DNA of 64,000 bases from Variovorax guangxiensis (lineage in GTDB: Bacteria > Pseudomonadota > Gammaproteobacteria > Burkholderiales > Burkholderiaceae_C): assembly GCF_003952165.1 (NCBI RefSeq), contig NZ_RXFT01000008.1, positions 124,001 to 188,000 of the forward strand, in the 5' to 3' direction. Made by a program: the position numbers and the translations under genes. Below are positions 1-8,734 of this stretch, piece by piece. The notes under the pieces are model-generated. The model did not search any database and had not been told where the DNA came from. It saw only the letters and a program-made list of their open reading frames with translations. Each line of letters starts with the position of its first letter. The stretch's first letter is position 1.

Positions 1-462
1 GTTGAACATCAGGATGTCGGCGCCCATGAGCACCGGGTACATGAAGAGGCCGGCCGTCACGTCGGCGTCGGGGTCCTCGCCCTTGGCCACGTTCTTGTCG
101 AGCTGCGCCTTGTAGGCATGCGCGCGGTTGAGCACGCCTTTGCCGGTCACGCAGGTGAGGAACCAGGTCAGCTCGGGAATCTCGACGATGTCCGACTGGC
201 GGTAGAAGGTGACGCGCTCGGGGTCGAGCCCGCAGGCCAGCCAGCTGGCGGCGATCTCGAGGGTGGAGCGCTGGATCAGGGCCGGCTCCTGCACCTTGAT
301 GAGCGCGTGGTAGTCGGCCAGGAAGAAGAAGCTCTGCACGCCGGGCGCGACGCTTTGCCGCACCGAGTGGCGGATCGAGCCGACATAGTTGCCGAGGTGC
401 GGCGTGCCCGAAGGCGTGATGCCGGTCAGGACGCGCAGGGGAGCTTTGGAAGACGGAGCCAT
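1..462 (-). CDS. trpS: Tryptophanyl-tRNA synthetase, N-terminal part (cut by window edge)
   Basis: This is the first 154 codons of a class I aminoacyl-tRNA synthetase, which charges tRNA-Trp in the cytoplasm. The translation opens MAPSSKAPLRVLTGITPSG and carries the class I nucleotide-binding signature as TPSGTPHLGNYVGSIR. This is followed by FFFLADYHALIK and the segment AGLFMYPVLMGADILMFN, both typical of TrpS. The ATG at 462 is the natural start. The rest of the gene, including the KMSKS loop, lies outside the window. It follows the M50 protease gene by 33 bases on the same strand and is probably the next cistron of that run. Confidence 0.93.
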   Translation of the reverse strand, partial: MAPSSKAPLRVLTGITPSGTPHLGNYVGSIRHSVRQSVAPGVQSFFFLADYHALIKVQEPALIQRSTLEIAASWLACGLDPERVTFYRQSDIVEIPELTWFLTCVTGKGVLNRAHAYKAQLDKNVAKGEDPDADVTAGLFMYPVLMGADILMFN

Positions 463-495
463 GGGACGGAGAGACGAAGAATTACTTAAAGCAAT

Positions 496-1167
496 CTAGA
501 GCAGGAGTGCCTTGAGCGGAGTGATCAGCAGGTTGATGACGAAGTAGCCCACGTCCATCAGCGGCCGCAGCCAGTATGTGCTGACGATGCCCGCGAGGAC
601 GAGGCCCATCACGATGAAAAAGCCGTATGGCTCGATGCGTGCCAGGAACATCTGGGCCTGGCCGCTGGGAAGAAGGCCGGCCAGCACGCGCCCGCCGTCG
701 AGCGGCGGCAGCGGGAACAGGTTGAAGGCCCACATCACGAGGTTGACCAGGATGCCGCCTTGCGCCATCTTGATGAAAAAGGTTTCAGTGACGCCCGCCG
801 CGACCAGCGCCACCAGCAGCAGAGCCCACAGGATCGCCTGGACGAAATTGGAAAGAGGCCCTGCCAGAGCCACCCAGACCATGTCGCGCTTCGGATGGCG
901 CAGCCGCCCGAAGTTGACCGGCACCGGTTTGGCATAGCCGAACAGGAAGGCACCGGAGGTCGCGAAGTACAGCATCAGCGGCATCAGGATGGTCCCGATG
1001 GGATCGATGTGCTTCACCGGGTTGAGCGTGACGCGCCCCATGACCTCGGCCGTGTTGTCGCCGAAGTGGCGAGCGACGTAGCCGTGCGCCGCCTCGTGCA
1101 CTGTGATCGCGAAGATCACGGGCAGCGCATAGATCAGTACTGTCTGTATGAGGTTGGAAATATCCAC
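496..1167 (-). CDS. Site-2 protease family (peptidase M50) membrane metalloprotease
   Basis: A 223-residue polytopic membrane protein of the rhomboid-like S2P group (RseP/SpoIVFB clan, short form without PDZ domains). The zinc-binding motif HEAAHGY (an HExxH) lies near residue 24. The third metal ligand is in NLFPLPPLDGGRVL near residue 155. Both are placed as expected for intramembrane proteases. Several hydrophobic segments surround them. The substrate is unknown; short S2P homologues are common and mostly uncharacterised. It lies between yciO and trpS on one strand with gaps of about 41 and 33 bases, which suggests cotranscription. Confidence 0.88.
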   Translation of the reverse strand: MDISNLIQTVLIYALPVIFAITVHEAAHGYVARHFGDNTAEVMGRVTLNPVKHIDPIGTILMPLMLYFATSGAFLFGYAKPVPVNFGRLRHPKRDMVWVALAGPLSNFVQAILWALLLVALVAAGVTETFFIKMAQGGILVNLVMWAFNLFPLPPLDGGRVLAGLLPSGQAQMFLARIEPYGFFIVMGLVLAGIVSTYWLRPLMDVGYFVINLLITPLKALLL

Positions 1168-1208
1168 TGGGCGATTGTGTCAGACGGGGCGTGTTTCTCT
1201 GCCCGATT

Positions 1209-1844
1209 TCAGAGGCCCAGAACGGCCAGTTGGCCGCGCCCTTGCCGCACCACGACAGGGTCGTCGCCGCTGCCCATGGGCGTGAGGTCGACCACCGTGG
1301 TCGGCTGCGAAGGGCAGGCGCCGGCGTCGATGACCGCGGCGATCTGCTTCTCGAAACGCTCGCGGATGGTCTGCGCGTCGTTCAGCGCCTCGGTCTCGCC
1401 CGGGGCGATCAGCGTGGTGGCCAGCAACGGCGCGCCGTGCAGCGACAGGAGCTCCAGCAAGACCTTGTGGTCGGGCACGCGCAGGCCGATGGTCTTGCGC
1501 TGCGGATGGCTCACGCGGCGCGGCACTTCCTTGGTGGCTTCGAGCAGGAAGGTGTAGGGGCCGGGCGTGGCCGCCTTCAGCAGGCGGTATTGCTTGTTGT
1601 CGACGCGCGCGTAGTTGGCCAACTCGCTGAGGTCGCGGCACAGCAGCGTGAGGTGGTGCTTCTCGTCGACCTGGCGGATGCGGCGCAACTGGTCGACCGC
1701 GTCCTTGTCGTCGAGGTGGCAGGCCAGCGCGTAGCTGGAGTCGGTGGGCACGGCCACGATATCGCCGCGCTCCAGCAGCGTGACGGCCTGCTTCAGCAGC
1801 CGCTGCTGCGGGTTCTCTGGGTGGACTTCGAAGTACTGGGCCAT
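1209..1844 (-). CDS. yciO: YciO-family (Sua5/YrdC/YwlC) protein
   Basis: A 211-residue single-domain protein of the YrdC/Sua5 fold, the family that makes threonylcarbamoyl-AMP for the tRNA t6A modification. The N-terminus MAQYFEVHPENPQQRLLKQA and the later stretch KTIGLRVPDHKVLLELL match the E. coli YciO pattern more closely than TsaC, from memory of that protein. YciO is a paralogue whose cellular role is less settled. The start at 1844 gives the usual YciO length. The gene sits 20 bases after the EamA transporter and near rnm. In E. coli rnm (yciV) and yciO are adjacent, so the neighbourhood supports the call. Confidence 0.88.
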   Translation of the reverse strand: MAQYFEVHPENPQQRLLKQAVTLLERGDIVAVPTDSSYALACHLDDKDAVDQLRRIRQVDEKHHLTLLCRDLSELANYARVDNKQYRLLKAATPGPYTFLLEATKEVPRRVSHPQRKTIGLRVPDHKVLLELLSLHGAPLLATTLIAPGETEALNDAQTIRERFEKQIAAVIDAGACPSQPTTVVDLTPMGSGDDPVVVRQGRGQLAVLGL

Positions 1845-1864
1845 GATGAAGAAAGGTTTCCTGG

Positions 1865-2842
1865 TCAGGATTCGGCGGGCTCGATGGGCACGCGGCGCTC
1901 GCGCACCGTGAGCCACGCGCCGGCCGCGCCGCAGACCGCGATCATCCCCATGCCGATGAGCGAGAAGCGGTCCGGCACGTGGGAAAAGACGATCCAGCCG
2001 CCAAGCATGGCGAACGCGATCTGCGCATAGAGATAAGGCGTGAGCGTGGACGCCGGCGCGCGCTGGTAGGCCAGGATCAGCATGAAGTGCCCCACCGTGC
2101 CCATGAAGCCCATGAGGCACAGCAGCGCCCACCATTCCCAGGAGGGCAGCGAGGTCCACACGAAGGGCACGACGAGCGAGACGATCAGCGTGCCCACCCA
2201 GCCGGTGTAGAAGTGCATGGTCAGCGGGTTCTCGGTCTGCGCCAGCTTGCTCGTGAGCACCTGGAACCAGGCGTTGCTCAGCACCAGCCCCAGCGGCAGC
2301 AGAACGGCCCAGCTGAACGCGCCGCCGCCTGGCCGCAGGATGACCAGCGTGCCGATGAAGCCGCCCGCCACCAGCGTCCAGCGCAGCGGCGAGACGTGCT
2401 CCTTGAGCGTGGTGGCCGCCAGCAGCGTGATGACTAGCGGCGCGATCAGCACGATCGAGGTGAACTCCGCCAGCGGCATGTAGCGCAGGCTCAGGAAGGC
2501 GAAGATGCTCGATGCCAGCAGCAGCGCACCGCGCAGCGCCTGGTAGCGGGGATGCTTCGTGTGCAACAGCGCCGTGCCGCGCAGCGGCAGCAGCACCAGC
2601 GTGGTCGCCACCGCCTGGAAGGCATAGCGGAACCACACGCCCATCAGGATGGGCACGCCCAGCGTGGAGTACTTGGTAGCGGTGTCGAGCGTGGCGAAGC
2701 AGGCCACGGCCAGTATCACGAGGCCGATGCCGGCGAGGATGCGTTCCGATTCCTTGCCGAGGCTTCGCTGCTGCGCCACGCGAGCGGCTGCCAGCGCAAC
2801 GGTCGCCGCGTTGTCGTTGCTGGTCCCGGGGCTTGGGCTCAC
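1865..2842 (-). CDS. EamA/DMT-family transporter
   Basis: A 325-residue integral membrane protein with about ten hydrophobic helices arranged as two EamA repeats, typical of drug/metabolite exporters and RhaT-like carriers. Family segments include GVWFRYAFQAVATTLVLLPL and ASIFAFLSLRYMPLAEFTS. The GTG at 2842 is preferred because it overlaps the TGA of the upstream PHP gene as GTGA, a usual sign of translational coupling. An ATG at 2872 would lie further inside that gene. The substrate cannot be read from sequence. It sits between rnm and yciO, which are direct neighbours in enterobacteria. Confidence 0.85.
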   Translation of the reverse strand: MSPSPGTSNDNAATVALAAARVAQQRSLGKESERILAGIGLVILAVACFATLDTATKYSTLGVPILMGVWFRYAFQAVATTLVLLPLRGTALLHTKHPRYQALRGALLLASSIFAFLSLRYMPLAEFTSIVLIAPLVITLLAATTLKEHVSPLRWTLVAGGFIGTLVILRPGGGAFSWAVLLPLGLVLSNAWFQVLTSKLAQTENPLTMHFYTGWVGTLIVSLVVPFVWTSLPSWEWWALLCLMGFMGTVGHFMLILAYQRAPASTLTPYLYAQIAFAMLGGWIVFSHVPDRFSLIGMGMIAVCGAAGAWLTVRERRVPIEPAES

Positions 2843-3696
2843 TGCTGGATACGGTCGCCGAGCAGTTCCCACACGGGAGTGAGCGCGCCGGGCAGGGGCG
2901 GCAGCTTGCCGAGATCGCAGTGGCTCTCGTCGGGGCTGTGGAAATCGCTGCCGCGCGAGGCGGCGAAATCGAACTCGAGCGCCTTGTCGGCGTACTCGAC
3001 GAACTCGGCCGGCGTGTGGCTGCCGGTGACGACCTCGATCGCCTTGCCGCCATGTGCCTTGAATTCGAGGAACAGCGCGTACTCCTCGTTGGCCGTGAAC
3101 TTGTAGCGGCCCGGGTGGGCGATCACGGCCAGGCCCTTGGCGGCGGTGATCCAGTGCACTGCATCTTTCAGCGTGGCCCAGCGGTGCGGCACGTAGCCGG
3201 GCTTGCCTTCGGTGAGGAACTTGCGGAACACCTCGGGCGTGTCGCGGCAGTGGCCCTGTTCGACGAGAAAGCGCGCGAAGTGCGTGCGCGAGATGAGTTC
3301 GGGATTGCCGACGAACTTGAGCGCGCCTTCATAGGCGCCGTGGATGCCGACCTTGGCCAGCCCCTCGGACATTTCCTGCGCCCGCTTGCCGCGGCCGCCG
3401 CGCGTGTCGTACAGGCCCTGCGAGATGGCCGCGTCGTCGGGGTCGAAGCCCAGGCCGACGATGTGCACCGTCTCGCCCGCGAAGGTCACGGAAATCTCGG
3501 TGCCGGTGAGGTAGCGCATGCCGTTGGCACGGGCCGCGGCCGCTGCGCGGTGCTGCCCGCCGATCTCGTCATGGTCGGTGAGGGCCCAGAGTTCCACCCC
3601 GTTGGCTGCGGCGCGCGCCGCCAGTTCTTCGGGCGTCAGCGTGCCGTCGGAGACCACGGAGTGGCAATGAAGATCGGCATTGAGAATGGAGGACAC
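2839..3696 (-). CDS. rnm: PHP-domain 3',5'-nucleoside bisphosphate phosphatase / RNase AM
   Basis: A 285-residue PHP-superfamily phosphoesterase. The metal-binding motifs appear in order: DLHCHSVVSDG (residue 8 on), TDHDE (near 40), AHPGRY (about 194) and GSDFH near 254. In E. coli this family (YciV/TrpH, RNase AM) removes nucleotides from short RNAs and dephosphorylates 3',5'-bisphosphonucleotides, and it matures rRNA 5' ends. The segment RTHFARFLVEQG and the following PGYVPHRW are characteristic of the family. It is the first gene of a minus-strand run and overlaps the EamA gene by four bases. Confidence 0.88.
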   Translation of the reverse strand: MSSILNADLHCHSVVSDGTLTPEELAARAAANGVELWALTDHDEIGGQHRAAAAARANGMRYLTGTEISVTFAGETVHIVGLGFDPDDAAISQGLYDTRGGRGKRAQEMSEGLAKVGIHGAYEGALKFVGNPELISRTHFARFLVEQGHCRDTPEVFRKFLTEGKPGYVPHRWATLKDAVHWITAAKGLAVIAHPGRYKFTANEEYALFLEFKAHGGKAIEVVTGSHTPAEFVEYADKALEFDFAASRGSDFHSPDESHCDLGKLPPLPGALTPVWELLGDRIQQ

Positions 3697-3751
3697 CCCC
3701 GCATTCTATGGGGTCTGGAACCCTGTTGCGGGCGCGTGGATACTGCAAAAG

Positions 3752-3772
3752 ATGCTATTAAATAAATAGCAT
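3752..3772. repeat. AT-rich intergenic palindrome, possible terminator
   Basis: A perfect 8-bp inverted repeat, ATGCTATT and AATAGCAT, separated by AAATA. It lies between the start of rnm and the end of the ZntB-like gene. Similar CTATT/AATAG palindromes recur between genes in Comamonadaceae, from memory. It may terminate transcription of the upstream transporter gene, but it lacks a clear T-tract in that direction. Confidence 0.45.
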
Positions 3773-3793
3773 TAATGCGCCGCTGCATGCGCC

Positions 3794-4870
3794 TCAGCGC
3801 TGCTTGCGGAAAGCCGCCCAGGCCGCCACCGCGGTGAAGGTGGCCACGATCGCCACCACGATCCAGAAGCCGTGCTTGTGGTCCGCCAGCGGGATGCCGC
3901 CCACGTTCATGCCGAACAGGCCGGCCAGGATGTTGATCGGCAGCGCAAGCACCGTGACCACCGTCAGAACGAACAGGCTGCGGTTGTTGTCCTCGTTGAC
4001 GTTGGCGGCGATCTCTTCCTGCAGCAGCTTGATGCGCTCCTGCAGCGCCTGCATGTCGCGCAGCACCACCGAGAACTCCTCGGTCGAGCCGCGCAGCGCC
4101 TGCGCGTCAGGCTCGGACATCCAGCCCGGCGGCCCCTGCAGCAGCCGGAACAGCGCCGCCGGCTCGGGCGCCAGCAGCCGCTGCAGCCGCACCAGCAGCC
4201 GGCGCAGCACGCCCAGGCGCGCGCGCTTGTGGTCGAGGCGGCCGGCGAGCAGTTCGTCCTCGATGCGGTCGATGCGCGAGGTGACGCCGCGCACGATCTT
4301 CACCAGCACATCGGCCTGCGCGCGCAGCAGGTGTTCGAGCAGTTCGGTGCTGGAGCGCGGCGCGTCGCCCGCCTTCACCGCGGTGCGCAGCGCATCGACC
4401 GAGCGCAGCGGCTTGGTGCGGGCCGTGACCACGAGGCGCGGGCCGACGCTGATCCACAGCGTGGAGATGTCCGAGGGCTCGAAGCTGAACTCGAAGTGCA
4501 CGTCGTTGATGACGGCGATCAGCGAGTCGTCGTCGCGCTCGATGCGCGTGGAGGGCAGGCCCTCGTGCAGCGTCTCGTAGAAGGTGTCGGAGAGGTTTGC
4601 GTGCCGCACCAGCCAGCGCTCGGCGTGCGCGTGGCTCAGGTTGAAGTGCAGCCAGACGTAGGGCGGGTTCTGCTGCGCGTCCTCGCCTTCGCAGCCGGCC
4701 TGGGCCTCGCTGGTTTCGACATCGCGCTGCTCGGCCAGCCAGGCGGCGGCCTGTGCCGAGTCGATGGCCCGTGCGGGCTCGGCCGCGCGGGCGTCGAAGA
4801 GGTAGCCGCAGATCAGCCCGGCTTCGTCGCCCCCGTACGACTGGGCTGCGAGATCATGGAATGCCGACAA
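3794..4870 (-). CDS. zntB: CorA-superfamily divalent cation transporter, ZntB-like
   Basis: A 358-residue CorA-type transporter. It has a long soluble N-terminal domain, a charged helical stalk (roughly 190-290) and two C-terminal membrane helices. The signature GLFGMNVGGIP lies between them; the GMNVGGIP form is that of ZntB rather than classical Mg-transporting CorA. The family forms pentamers in the inner membrane and moves Zn2+. The acidic insert near residue 60 (EAQAGCEGEDAQQNPP) is unusual and could be a lineage insertion. The gene follows the Pit transporter by 18 bases, so the two may share a transcript. Confidence 0.85.
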   Translation of the reverse strand: MSAFHDLAAQSYGGDEAGLICGYLFDARAAEPARAIDSAQAAAWLAEQRDVETSEAQAGCEGEDAQQNPPYVWLHFNLSHAHAERWLVRHANLSDTFYETLHEGLPSTRIERDDDSLIAVINDVHFEFSFEPSDISTLWISVGPRLVVTARTKPLRSVDALRTAVKAGDAPRSSTELLEHLLRAQADVLVKIVRGVTSRIDRIEDELLAGRLDHKRARLGVLRRLLVRLQRLLAPEPAALFRLLQGPPGWMSEPDAQALRGSTEEFSVVLRDMQALQERIKLLQEEIAANVNEDNNRSLFVLTVVTVLALPINILAGLFGMNVGGIPLADHKHGFWIVVAIVATFTAVAAWAAFRKQR

Positions 4871-4888
4871 GATGTTAGGAGCGCGAGT

Positions 4889-6520
4889 TCAGAAGATGCG
4901 GGTGAAGAGCCAGTAGAGCGATCCCGACAGCAGCATGGCCACCGGCAGCGTCAGCACCCAGGCCAGCGCGAGGTTGCGCAGCGTGGACATCTGCAGGCCC
5001 GAGCCGCTCGCCGTCATCGTGCCGGCCACGCCCGAAGACAGCACGTGAGTGGTCGACACCGGCAGCCCGTACATGTCGGCCGCGCCGATGGTGACCATGG
5101 CCACCACCTCGGCCGATGCCCCCTGCGCGTAGCTCAGGTGCGTCTTGCCGATCTTCTCGCCGACCGTGACCACGATGCGCTTCCAGCCGATCATCGTGCC
5201 GAGGCCCAGCGCGATGGCCACCGCCACCTTGACCCACAGCGGGATGAAGCGCGTGGCGCTGTCGAGTTCCTGGCGGAACGTGTTCACGCGCAGCTTCGTC
5301 TCGTCGTCAAACCTGGCCGCGCCGCTCTTGTCGAGGTGGCGGATGGCCTCGGAGGCCAGGTACATGTCGTTGCGCACGTTGGCGACGGCCTCCGCCGGAA
5401 CGCCAGCCAGCGAGCCATGCTGGCGCACCTGCGTGCCGATGCTGCCGGCCGTCGCGGCCAGGGCCGGCACAACGGCCAGCGTGAACTCGCGGGTGCGCAC
5501 GTAGGTGGAGAGCGTGTCGCGCGCGGCAGCGGGTGCCATGGCCGGCAGCGAAGTCGGCACGCTGCGGTTCAGCGCGTTCTGCGCCATCTCGGCCACGGCC
5601 ACGAACTTGACGTTCTCGTCGGCGGGCATCGCGCGGTTCAGCGCATAGGCCATCGGCACCGTGCCCACCAGGATCAGCATGATCAGGCCCATGCCCTTCT
5701 GTCCATCGTTCGAGCCGTGCGCGAACGACACACCCGTGCAGGTGAGGATCAGCAGGCCGCGGATCCACCACGGCGGCGGCTCGGTTCCCTTGGGCTCTTC
5801 ATACAGGGCGCGGTTCTTCACGAAGGCGCGCAGCGCCAGCAGCAGCAGGGCGGCGCAGCCGAAGCCGACCATCGGCGACAGCAGCAGCGAGTAGCCCACC
5901 TTGGTGGCCTGCGCCCAGTCGACCCCGCTGGTGCCGTCGCGCCCATGCATCAGCGCGTTGGCCACGCCCACGCCGATGATCGAGCCGATCAGCGTGTGCG
6001 ACGACGATGCCGGCAGGCCCAGCCACCAGGTGCCCAGGTTCCAGATGATGGCGGCGATCAGCAGCGCGAACACCATCGCGAAGCCGGCGCCCGAGCCCAC
6101 CTGCAGGATGAGCTCCACCGGCAGCAGCGCGATGATGCCGAAGGCCACCGCGCCGCTGGACACCATCACGCCCAGGAAGTTGAAGAAGCCCGACCAGACC
6201 ACCGCGAAGTTCGGCGGCAGCGAGTGGGTGTAGATGACGGTCGCGACCGCGTTGGCGGTGTCGTGGAAGCCGTTGACGAACTCGAAGCCCAGTGCGATCA
6301 GCAGTGCCACGCCAAGAAGTATGTAGGGCACCCAGGTGGTGACGGGCGCGCCGGAGGCGGTGACGTCGCCGACCAGGCTCCAGGCCGTGAAGAGCAGGCC
6401 GGCGGCCAGCAGGCCCACGAAGGTGATCAGCGTGAGCGGACCGGGCTTGGCGTCGAGCTTGGGCCGTTGCGCGGCGGACGCCGACGGCAACTCGGCATGC
6501 GGGGCTGCGAGCGTGTTCAT
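4889..6520 (-). CDS. pit: Low-affinity inorganic phosphate transporter, Pit family
   Basis: A 543-residue membrane protein of the PiT family, which moves phosphate (as metal-phosphate) with protons. The two family repeats are clear: FVNGFHDTANAVATVIYTH in the N-terminal half and FAHGSNDGQKGMGLIM in the C-terminal half. A large cytoplasmic loop lies between. The ATG at 6520 is chosen because residues upstream of it look non-coding and run into the region before ppk2. It faces the divergent polyphosphate kinase gene, so phosphate uptake and polyphosphate metabolism share one promoter region. Confidence 0.9.
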   Translation of the reverse strand: MNTLAAPHAELPSASAAQRPKLDAKPGPLTLITFVGLLAAGLLFTAWSLVGDVTASGAPVTTWVPYILLGVALLIALGFEFVNGFHDTANAVATVIYTHSLPPNFAVVWSGFFNFLGVMVSSGAVAFGIIALLPVELILQVGSGAGFAMVFALLIAAIIWNLGTWWLGLPASSSHTLIGSIIGVGVANALMHGRDGTSGVDWAQATKVGYSLLLSPMVGFGCAALLLLALRAFVKNRALYEEPKGTEPPPWWIRGLLILTCTGVSFAHGSNDGQKGMGLIMLILVGTVPMAYALNRAMPADENVKFVAVAEMAQNALNRSVPTSLPAMAPAAARDTLSTYVRTREFTLAVVPALAATAGSIGTQVRQHGSLAGVPAEAVANVRNDMYLASEAIRHLDKSGAARFDDETKLRVNTFRQELDSATRFIPLWVKVAVAIALGLGTMIGWKRIVVTVGEKIGKTHLSYAQGASAEVVAMVTIGAADMYGLPVSTTHVLSSGVAGTMTASGSGLQMSTLRNLALAWVLTLPVAMLLSGSLYWLFTRIF

Positions 6521-6672
6521 GGGATTCTGGGGTGTTGGAATGGCTCCAGATGGTGTTCGCCGCGTATGACAACTACATGTCAACGGCGTCAAAACTGTCA
6601 CGTAGTCGTCATTTGGGGCGAGCAGCATGCTTTTTCGTCTCCCTCTTCAATCCTTTCTCCTGCCGCCCCACC

Positions 6673-7602
6673 ATGCTGACGAGCGCACTTCCCGACCATG
6701 AAGACCTGATGCAACGCATCGCCCGCGACCTGATCGACAGCTACGACGAAGAGCTCGAGCTGGAGATCGAGGACCGCAACATCGACGGCCTCGACCCCGC
6801 TTCGGTCACCGCGGCATCCTCCGCCGACAAGGCCGCCCGCCAGGCCTACTTCAAGGAGCTGTTCCGCCTGCAGGGCGAGCTGGTCAAGCTGCAGGACTGG
6901 GTGCAGCACAGCAAGCAGAAGGTCGTCATCCTGTTCGAAGGCCGCGACGCGGCGGGCAAGGGCGGCGTCATCAAGCGCATCACCCAGCGGCTGAACCCGC
7001 GCGTGGCCCGCGTGGCCGCGCTGCCGGCGCCCAACGACCGCGAACGCACCCAGTGGTATTTCCAGCGCTACGTGGCGCACCTGCCGGCGGCCGGCGAGAT
7101 GGTGCTTTTCGACCGCAGCTGGTACAACCGCGCCGGCGTCGAGCGCGTGATGGGCTTCTGCTCCGACGACGAGTACGAGGAGTTCTTCCGCACCGTTCCC
7201 GAGTTCGAGAAGATGCTCGTGCGCTCGGGCATCAAGCTCATCAAGTACTGGTTCTCCATCACCGACGACGAGCAGCACATGCGCTTCCTCGGCCGCATCC
7301 ACGACCCGCTCAAGCAATGGAAGCTGAGCCCCATGGACCTCGAGAGCCGCCGCCGCTGGGAGGAATACACCAAGGCGAAGGAAATCATGCTGGAGCGCAC
7401 GCACATTCCGGAGGCGCCGTGGTGGGTGGTGCAGGCGGTCGACAAGAAGAAGGCGCGCCTGAACTGCATCAGCCACCTGCTGGGCCAGCTGCCCTACCAG
7501 GAAGTGCCGCATCCCCCGGTCGAGCTGCCCGAGCGCGTGCGCCATGCCGACTACCTGCGCCAGCCCGTGCCGGCGAACATGATCGTTCCTGAAATCTACT
7601 GA
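6673..7602 (+). CDS. ppk2: Polyphosphate kinase 2 (PPK2 family)
   Basis: A 309-residue P-loop kinase that transfers phosphate between polyphosphate and nucleoside di- or monophosphates. The Walker A loop is FEGRDAAGKGG (about residues 88-98). The Walker B/catalytic region is VLFDRSWYNRAGVE (about 144-157), and the lid region follows near 215-235. Length fits the one-domain PPK2 class I. The ATG at 6673 is chosen because the family begins shortly after it. It is divergent from the phosphate transporter pit, which supports a role in phosphate storage. Confidence 0.92.
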   Translation: MLTSALPDHEDLMQRIARDLIDSYDEELELEIEDRNIDGLDPASVTAASSADKAARQAYFKELFRLQGELVKLQDWVQHSKQKVVILFEGRDAAGKGGVIKRITQRLNPRVARVAALPAPNDRERTQWYFQRYVAHLPAAGEMVLFDRSWYNRAGVERVMGFCSDDEYEEFFRTVPEFEKMLVRSGIKLIKYWFSITDDEQHMRFLGRIHDPLKQWKLSPMDLESRRRWEEYTKAKEIMLERTHIPEAPWWVVQAVDKKKARLNCISHLLGQLPYQEVPHPPVELPERVRHADYLRQPVPANMIVPEIY

Positions 7603-7619
7603 GGCACGCGCGGTCCTTG

Positions 7620-7644
7620 CGGCCGGCCAAGGGTAGGCCGGCCG
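7620..7644 (+). terminator. Hairpin after ppk2
   Basis: A 9-bp perfect GC stem (CGGCCGGCC and GGCCGGCCG) with loop AAGGGTA lies 18 bases after the ppk2 stop. It is followed by GCGCTTTGC rather than a strong T-run, so termination here would be weak or factor-assisted. Confidence 0.5.
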
Positions 7645-7669
7645 GCGCTTTGCGGTCACACTGCGCGCC

Positions 7670-8722
7670 ATGGCTCGTCGTTCCACAGCTTCAGTCTTTG
7701 CCCGCGCCTACGAGCGCAACCTGCGTGCGCTCACCAAGGCCACCCTGAGCAACAGCAAGCGCATTGCGGGACAGGTCCAGCGCGCGACCGCCAAACGGCT
7801 CAAGCCGCCGCCCGGCAGGGGCGACTGGCTCAGCGGGGTGGCCGTCGGGCCGGGCGGCGCGCGCGGCTATCACCTGTTCCGGCCGGCCGGTCTCGAACTG
7901 AAGCCGGGCGAGCGCCTGCCGCTCATGGTGATGCTGCACGGCTGTGGCCAGACCGGCCGTGACTTCGCCGCGAGTACCCGCATGAACGCACTGGCCGTGC
8001 GCCAGCGCTTCCTGGTGCTCTACCCCGAACAGGACCGGATCGCCCATCCGCAGGGCTGCTGGAACTGGTACGAGCGCCGCTCCGGCAAGGCCGATGCCGA
8101 GGCCGCCACGCTGATGGCCGCCATCGACCAGGCCTGCCTGCTCTATCCCGTCGACCGCGACCGCGTGGCGCTGGCCGGCCTTTCCGCCGGCGCGAGCATG
8201 GCGGCGCTGCTCGCGACGCGCTACCCGAACCGCTTCCGCGCCGTCGTCATGCATTCGGGCGTGGCGCCCGGCGCGGCGAAGTCGCCCGCCACCGCCCTGG
8301 GCGCGATGCGCGGCGAGCACGTGCCGCCCATGCCCACCACGGCCGTCGGCAAGGCGATGGGCGCGGCGGCGGTCTTCACCACCCTGCCGCCGATGCTCGT
8401 GTTGCACGGCGATGCCGACGCGGTGGTCGCGCCGAGCAATGCCGCCAGCAGCGCTGCTGTATGGGCGACCGCCGTGGGCGCGCGGCCAGGGTTGACGCGC
8501 GAGGTGCAGCGCGGCAAGCGCCGTGCGATGCGGGTGACCGACTTCAGGCGCAAGGGGCGCACGCTCGTCACGCTGTGCGAGATCGCGGGACTCGGCCATT
8601 CGTGGAGCGGCGGAGCGCCGAAGCTGCTGTTCAGCGACCCCGAGGGGCCCGATGCCACGCGCATGGCCTGGGCGTTTGCCGCCGCGCAATTCAAGGCCGC
8701 TGGAGGCCCGAAGAAGGTCTAG
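7670..8722 (+). CDS. PHB depolymerase family esterase (alpha/beta hydrolase)
   Basis: A 350-residue alpha/beta hydrolase of the LpqC / PHB-depolymerase-like esterase family. The oxyanion region reads PLMVMLHGCGQTGRDFA near residue 85. The nucleophile motif is LAGLSAGASMAALLA with serine near 174. The acid is probably in MLVLHGDADAVV and the histidine in IAGLGHSWSGG near 308. Related enzymes cleave short polyhydroxyalkanoate or feruloyl esters. There is no obvious signal peptide; the N-terminus is basic. It ends 12 bases before the convergent AraC-type gene. Confidence 0.85.
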   Translation: MARRSTASVFARAYERNLRALTKATLSNSKRIAGQVQRATAKRLKPPPGRGDWLSGVAVGPGGARGYHLFRPAGLELKPGERLPLMVMLHGCGQTGRDFAASTRMNALAVRQRFLVLYPEQDRIAHPQGCWNWYERRSGKADAEAATLMAAIDQACLLYPVDRDRVALAGLSAGASMAALLATRYPNRFRAVVMHSGVAPGAAKSPATALGAMRGEHVPPMPTTAVGKAMGAAAVFTTLPPMLVLHGDADAVVAPSNAASSAAVWATAVGARPGLTREVQRGKRRAMRVTDFRRKGRTLVTLCEIAGLGHSWSGGAPKLLFSDPEGPDATRMAWAFAAAQFKAAGGPKKV

Positions 8723-8734
8723 CGGAAGGGGCGG

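Noticed and set aside
3872..6679. Long plus-strand frame of over 900 codons
   Set aside because: Opposite to the ZntB-like and Pit genes, which have full motif sets; the translation is His/Arg/Gln-rich with no domain.
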